Assembly (NCBI GenBank): GCA_003254905.1
Contig: QANU01043079.1
Coordinates: 62,001-126,000 of the forward strand
Direction of reading: 5' to 3'
Length of the DNA stretch: 64,000 nt
Origin: Nissolia schottii
Lineage: Eukaryota > Streptophyta > Magnoliopsida > Fabales > Fabaceae
Positions within the stretch are counted from its first letter, which is position 1. Each line of letters opens with the position of its first letter. Positions 57,700 through 64,000 of this stretch are shown one piece after another. The notes beneath the pieces are model-generated. The model was not told the origin of the DNA, did not search any database, and saw only the letters and a list, made by a program, of their open reading frames with translations. Both the position numbers and the translations under genes were made by a program.

Positions 57700-60243
57700 A
57701 ATATCACCTGTACACAACAGTGCCAAAACACATGCGCGTCGCCTCGTCTCGTGCGCTTATGTCTTACGAGCCCTTTTATTTTTTTTATTTTTCCGGTCCA
57801 ATTTTTTTTTCTCATGACCATTTGAGACATGAACGTTAGTTATATCTATTTTGTAACCGTTGCAGTTATATCCATTTTGTGATCGTTGGGGTCTCTGTGG
57901 CTGTTAGCCAATGTCATTCTCAAGCTACCCAGAGCCTACATAAGACCCATGCTCACTTCAAACCAAACACATACCAACACTTTCGATCTTTCCCTCCTCC
58001 TTTTTCACTTATCTGTTATTTTTCCGTTGTTGTTCCCTTATATTGTTCACAATCTACAAGCTCCAAAGGCGCTCCCTCATTGCCGTATTGCTTATTCTCA
58101 GTTATGGAACGAGTTCCTGCTACTCAATGTTCCGGCGAATATGTGTGGATGTGTTGCCGAGGTGACCTACATCTAATCCTCGAGGGATTACCTTCGACGC
58201 TTCTCTACCGAGCATAGCTCCGAGTAGGGCCGACTAAACCCTTAAGGTCAGTGTCTAGCATAATTTGAGGTGTATCGTTCTAACTCTTCTTTACTCTTTT
58301 ATCTTCTACTATTTTAGTTTTGATTTACTTCTATTGGTTCTAATTTTTCTCTTGTTCCTAATTTTTTTTGTTGAAATATTAGTCTTTTATTTAATTTCGA
58401 CAACAATCTTAAGGGTTTATAATGGATGCTAGTATTTTAGCTGCTACTAAATTTATTCCTGATGCTTCTAAATTAGAACCTTTTGACGATAATCATTTTA
58501 AGAGATGGCAGAATTGAATTTTAGAAGTTTTGAATTTTTCTAAAATTACTATCGTGTTAGTTAATCCAAAGCCTGACGATGATACTGAAAATTATGAGCA
58601 AGCTTTGAAAGATTGGGAAATGGCTGATAAATTGTGTGGGTATATTATCTTAAGCAATGTTGTTAAAATTAAGATTTTATGTAAGACCAAAAGAATAAAA
58701 CAAAAACGTAAAACGTGAAATTGTTACACAATTTAAATCATATGATTGTTTGATCTAACTGATAATAGTGTGACCGATTGACCACTTCAAAATTGTAAAA
58801 TCATAAGATTTTAAGATTTAAATCAAGATAAAAAGAGTATTGTCAAATGATTTATATGATATATTGTCATTACACTCATTCTGAGGATATTTGGGATGCA
58901 TTGGTTCAAAAATATATCTATGAGGAAGAAGGTAGTAAAAAAAATTTGGTTCGTAACTTCAATGCTTTTCAAATGGATGACAACAAAAGTATTTCCTCCC
59001 AATTAAATGATTTTACTAAGTTAATGGATGATCTTGCCAAGGAAGGGGACATTTTACTGGAGAGGTTTGTGTCGCAAACACTCGTGAATAAATTGCTTGA
59101 TTCTTGGAAAGATTATAAGCTTAATTTCATGCAAAAGAGAAAGGCCATGAATTTGCAAGAGACCGTTGTGCATATTAAAATAGAAGATAAAAATAGAATC
59201 ATGGATAATGAACAAAGCGCTAAAGAGATACAAGCTACAACTAATGTTGCTAACAGTGAGCATTCAAAGAATTCATCTCATAAGAATAAGCATTATAGCA
59301 ACAAAGCAAACAAGCCACATTTTAAGAAGCATGACACTTACCTCCAAATTTCTGAGGAGAAAAGGCTCTTGTTTCATTTGTGGTAAAACAGTTCACTATG
59401 CTGTAACTTGTAGAAGAGGGAAGAACAACCAATGAGGCCGAAATGGAGGAGGACAATCATCCAAGACAAGTGCAAATGTGGCTGAGCACAAGACAATGTT
59501 ATAGTGGCAGTGGTGTCGCAATGTCTTTTGATGAAGGAAGTCAAGGGTTGGATTGTGGCCCATGGTGCCACAAAGCACATTTGTGCAAAAAGGGAAAAAT
59601 TCTCCAAGTTTACTCCCATAGATGATGAAAAAGAATGTGTTTTTCTAGGAGACGCAAGTAAGGTGTCGATCTTAGGCAAAGAGAAGGTGTCATTTGAAGA
59701 TGACATCGAGGAAGACCCTTGTATGTGCTCTCCGATGTACTCTTTATTCCCACCATTAAGCATTGTCTTGTGTTGGTCCATGTCCTTAACAATGTCAATG
59801 TCAAGGCAACCTTTGATAGTAACATAGTTACATTGTCTAAAAATGAGATATATGTGGGTAAGGGTTATCTTAGTGATAACTTGTATGTATTGAATGTGCT
59901 TGCAAACAATAATAGAGAAAATTCATCTTTTGCTTACTTGGTTGATTCTCTTGATATTTGGCATGGTAGACTTGGACGTGTCAACGTACCTTATATTTTA
60001 AAATTGAAAGAAATTAGATTAATTAATAAGTTGGTTAATAAAAACTTGGATAAGTGTGAAATGTTTGTTGAAACCAAAATAACTAAGAAATCATCCAAAC
60101 AAGTTTTAAGACAAAATGAATTATTAGAACTTGTGCATAGTGATTTGGGTGATTTAAAACATATTATGACAAGAGGTGGTAAAAGGTTTTATGTAATCTT
60201 TGTTGATGATTATTTTAGATACACTGAGTGTTATATTTATTAA
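57700..60243 (+). mobile_element. Fossil Ty1/copia retrotransposon, incomplete and broken
   Basis: Parts in order are a likely 5' terminal-repeat or leader region (about 57.7-58.4 kb), gag of the copia/UBN2 type (about 58.42-59.4 kb), a CCHC zinc knuckle, an aspartic-protease region, the GAG-pre-integrase domain (about 59.7-60.0 kb) and the start of an integrase core. Reverse transcriptase, RNase H and a 3' terminal repeat were not seen. The copy is clearly broken, with several breaks, and looks old. Left border is approximate. Confidence 0.8.
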
Positions 60244-60300
60244 GAACCAATGATGAAGCATGGAATTTAACCTCAAAATTTCCAACCTTTAAAACTTTTA

Positions 60301-61057
60301 GTGCCCATTTGATCCACGTAATTTAACCAGGAATTAGGTGTGAAATTGGAATTGGAATTGGAATCATAAATCTAAATTTTATGTTCGGTGACCTTTTCAG
60401 AATTAGAATGACACAATTCTATATGACAATTACATTTAATTGAAATATAACTGGATCAAACCATTTTCAATTCCTAGCTCATTACATAAAAATTGGAAAT
60501 TCCATATGTCGACCTTACGGCCGCACGACCACGACTTGAAGGCGGCGACCTTGCAGCGACACAATGGCTACCCCGATACAGCCTCGCGGTGGCACAAACA
60601 AGCTATCTCGCATGACGACAACCTCACAGTGGGGCAACGCAACTTCATGGCGGTGCGACGACAACTTCACTGCGGCGCAACGATGCAGGCACTACGATGA
60701 ACGGTGATGAAAGGTTCGCATCATTTTATTTTACGCTGTCTGCAGTGGTTCTTGTTGCAGGGTTGCTGGTGAGAGGAACAAAGGGACAGTCACCACGTTC
60801 GTTGCAGGGCTAATGGGAGGAAGAAAATGGCTGCCATGACAGTTTGCTATGGAATATGTCTGATTTGTTTTATGGAAGAGAAGAAGGGAAACAGAAATTT
60901 TGAAGCGGAAGCATGTAGTGAGAATAATAATGGCAAGTTGTAAATTTGTCCAACTTTATAAATTTAGAATTTAGAATGGCAAGCATGAAATTTAAGATTG
61001 TAAACCAATTCTAATTTTACAAGAAATGGAGTTGAATTCAAGAGTCCAAACAGACCC
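60301..61057. mobile_element. Harbinger-like element, 757 bp, with GC-rich repetitive core
   Basis: The left end GTGCCCATTTGATCC and the reverse complement of the right end (GGGTCTGTTTGGACTC) are imperfect inverted ends. TTA flanks both sides (60298-60300 and 61058-61060). The core at about 60510-60700 is GC-rich and made of diverged copies of a CTTCRYGGCGGYGCRACGAC-like phrase. No transposase was recognised. It sits directly after the copia fossil. Confidence 0.65.
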
Positions 61058-61060
61058 TTA

Positions 61061-61407
61061 GAGCTTTCATGCCCAGAGACTTTGGAAACGTGGGCTTCAG
61101 TCCATTAGCTCAAATGTTAACCCGTGTCGTTGACACGAAATCAATCCATCCTAAGCAAATGGGCCTGCTCAACTGTTCAACAAAAACTGACACATTGTAC
61201 TACGATCGAGTCTTCATGGTGATTTGTTAAAAAGATCTAAACTTTTAAATTCCCTCAAGTCCAGTGCAATTGATGGAACCTTTTTCCATACATTCTTCCA
61301 TCTCTTCGACAAAGTGGAGGTGCAAACACTATCTTTGTTGGTGGTGAGTGACAATAAATGGGTCAGAATGTCATCCGACAATCGACTCAATCTATCTAAT
61401 CCTTTTT
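61061..61407. other. Spacer with no recognised gene
   Basis: Two short open frames match nothing known. Part may be another decayed element. Confidence 0.4.
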
Positions 61408-61642
61408 TATCATGCTATGTTTATAATGTTTATATGTATTCTTAGTTCTTGATGTGGTCATGGAAATAATAAATACTGTAGTGTAGCTGACTCTTAGGTA
61501 GTTTTTGTCTTTCAGACTTGGAGGGGCTTCAAACATTTCTTCTTTGTTCTTGGCAAATAGATGGAATCTTGAATATTCTGTGCTACTCTTGTATTTGAAT
61601 TACATGAGATGGTAATAAATATATAAATTGTTTTGCACATTT
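61408..61642. repeat. SIG3 3' flank, copy 2 of the duplicated segment
   Basis: Direct repeat of 55345-55575. It has TTCTTAGTTCTTGATGTGGT, GTAGCTGACTCTTAGG, CTTTGTTCTTGGCAAA and TACATGAGATGGTAATAAAT, each with a close counterpart in copy 1. No SIG3 coding sequence precedes it. Confidence 0.8.
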
Positions 61643-64000
61643 TCTCATTTCTCTCTCTCTATATATGCCTAGCTTAACATTACTGCAGTATATTATTTTG
61701 AGTAATGCTAAAAATTAGAATAAATTGCTATAATTTTGATAGAAAATAAAAGTAGTAGTTTGATAAAATAAACTGGTAAGATACCTACTCAATTGTCAAC
61801 ATATATACCATATCATTTGGACAAATCAATTTGGGTAATTCTTTTCTCCTACTATGTAGCATCCTTTTGTTATTTTTTCACAATGTCATAGATAAACACT
61901 AGAAACTTTTAGATTTAATATGACTAACTAAAAACCATGTGTTTCCAAATTTTTCCACAATTGTAGTTCATCATCTCTTTTACCTCTCAACTCTCTTTTT
62001 TTGGTAGTTATACAAATGCATTTATTGGGACATTACCTCCAAAATATGTTTTTATAAGTAAATTCAAAAAGGGCATTTTGCCCATTGTCAATAGAAAAAT
62101 AAAATGGTAAATCCAAAGTAGACCATCAATATCTTATCAGTATCCCTTTTCTGAAATACACTTTCTTATCCATCCATGCAAAAGCATATAAACAAGAAAC
62201 CATACATAATTACCAGAAGAAAGCTCACACAAATATAATATACAATGCATTTATGTACCAAAAAAAATATTTTTTCGTCAGATGTAAAAAAAAAATGTAT
62301 ATATATATTATTTTATTTTATTTTGGGCTAGCCAATACAATACTGTAGTCTACAGGCCTAAAAAATCTCGTGTCCATCATATACAAAATTTTCTGGTTAT
62401 TTAGGTAGGTAGATAATTTACGTGGCCTGTGAGAAAATCAGATCAGGCATGAATGATATTGTGTTCTTTTTCTGGTCTGTAAACGATGTTTATTGTTGTC
62501 CCGAGTTTCGTGGCATTGGTGTTCACTTTGGGCCTGTCCTACATGTAATTGAATTTTCAATACACAGGATTTTTTGAGACATGACTTGAAGAAGGCCATA
62601 CTATAATGACGAAAACGAAAAGAAGAAAACCATACTATAATGACACGTGTACAGTGTGATTAACGGGGAGAAGTAAAACTTGCATGTTATTATCGTTACA
62701 TAACTGTTTTTCATATATTATCAGTAAAAATAATTATATTGCAATCAATCTTATGCACTCATCTCTTTTCTATTATAAAGTCGCTGAAAAAAAAATTCAT
62801 TTTGTACCACTTTAAATATTCCTATTATATATTTTTTAACTGTTCTTTAACTACTCTTTAAAGATGCAGTTTTCAAAAAAAAAAAAAATTCAGTTACAAT
62901 TTTGCAAAACAATTTCAATAATTTAATTGGCACAGAGTAATTATTTCAAAAGTCATATAATTTAAATAATGTGATAATATATAATTAGAAGAGAATGTTA
63001 AAATTATTTAGACTGGCTATATATTAAAGTTACATTTTTTTCTGAAAAGATATAAGCTAAAATTAAAAATTATTCTTATAATTGTACGCTAGTAACATAT
63101 AAAGAAATTGAAATTTCTAGCAATGAAAATACTTTTGTCTTTGAGTGTGGAAGTTTGTTGTTATCATATTTCAACGGACGTTTCTTTTATTAGTAGTTAT
63201 AGGGGCTCTGGAGTCTGGAGATTGGTCCCCCCCTAGTAAATAGTGACCAAACGCAGCCAAGTGCAGATATTTTAATTTTCATTTATTTAATTATTAATTA
63301 TTATTACTACTATTATTTTTTTAATTTTGAAGTGAGATGCGTAGAATCATGCCATGCGTAGTCCATAGAAAATACAAGGAGTGGCGTCGTTGCATCCACG
63401 CTCCAAGAGACAGCAAAGCGGAAACATCTGGGGATGAATGAGCAAGCTTGTTCCGCCAATGCCATGGCACCTTACACTTCGTCCGCGTGCACACCCCCTT
63501 TTCCTTTCAATAACCATCACCCAATTCTTTCTTTCATTTTCCCTTCCCCCCAAATCAAATCCCACTTTAATAATATTATTACATTCTCACTGCCATTTAT
63601 CAGGGGGGGAAAAACAAGCAAAAGTGAGTTTATTTAGTTCTAAGGTATAAAAGTGAAAGTTTATTCATAGCTGCTAATACTAAGCTAAGCGTGAGAGTTA
63701 TAATCAAAATAATAATAAGCTAAGAGTTTAATTTGTATGAAAGGTAAGTGTAACAAAGTTGTATACTACTATCAATATTATTTGTATGATTTTATATTTT
63801 AATTAATACATTTTATCTATAAAATTAAATAAAGGAAATTTTCTAAAATAATTATTTTTAGTGTTCAATATTTATTAATCCCAAAATGTCATTCTCTTCC
63901 GATTATGTTTATCTTCCAACAATTGGCTTTCTAATGACAGATGTGTAACTTTAATTGATACAATCCATTACTTAATAACTTTTTCCTCTAACAGTTAGCA
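61643..64000. other. AT-rich intergenic DNA to the window end
   Basis: No gene was recognised. The section 63340-63560 is less AT-rich and could be the edge of a promoter or leader belonging to a gene beyond the window. The short open frames there match nothing I know. Confidence 0.5.

Overview
The window is 64 kb of dicot nuclear DNA, most likely from a legume close to soybean (Glycine). The reasons are spliced genes with AT-rich introns, clearly plant protein families (plastid sigma factor, EPF-like peptide, DUF1005, plastid ribosomal protein), and two copies of a GGGTTAATTATG-ended Mutator-type element whose ends I associate with legumes. The legume assignment is recognition by eye. Two assembly gaps (runs of N) lie at 39792-40048 and 51009-51302.

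Layout. 1.5-7.0 kb (+): inositol-tetrakisphosphate 1-kinase, 10 exons. 8.4-10.6 kb: two arrays of a roughly 29-bp degenerate minisatellite, then a LINE-type RNase H relic. 12.1-17.05 kb (+): RPAC1, the AC40 subunit shared by RNA polymerases I and III, 9 exons. 18.47-18.85 kb (-): a plastid ribosomal protein PSRP6/bL38c-like reading frame with an in-frame TAG. 22.0-23.6 kb (+): a DUF1005 protein. 27.56-27.97 kb: a fold-back element rich in perfect hairpins. 28.4-30.7 kb (+): an ERG28 homologue. 32.4-33.1 kb (-): an acidic single-pass membrane protein. 38.4-39.0 kb (-): an EPFL2-like secreted cysteine-rich peptide. 39.6-43.2 kb: two Mutator-like elements with perfect 9-bp target duplications and a Tourist-like MITE between them. 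43.6-47.7 kb (-): a DUF676 lipase-like alpha/beta hydrolase, 10 exons, one intron with a GC donor. 49.4-50.8 kb: a hAT-like element with a perfect 8-bp duplication. 51.0-55.2 kb (+): plastid sigma factor SIG3, first exon probably lost in the gap. 55.3-61.6 kb: a nest of a broken LINE, a fossil Ty1/copia element and a Harbinger-like element, bracketed by two copies of the sequence downstream of SIG3.

The genes do not form one pathway. DUF1005, ERG28 and the DUF676 hydrolase stand in the same order as I recall for Arabidopsis At1g10020, At1g10030 and At1g10040, which suggests an old syntenic block. SIG3 and the PSRP6-like frame both relate to plastid gene expression, probably by coincidence. 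Exon models were built by hand from GT/GC-AG sites, and the reading phase was checked across every junction. The strongest items for follow-up are the PSRP6-like stop codon, the fold-back hairpin element, the twin minisatellite arrays and the duplicated SIG3 3' flank.
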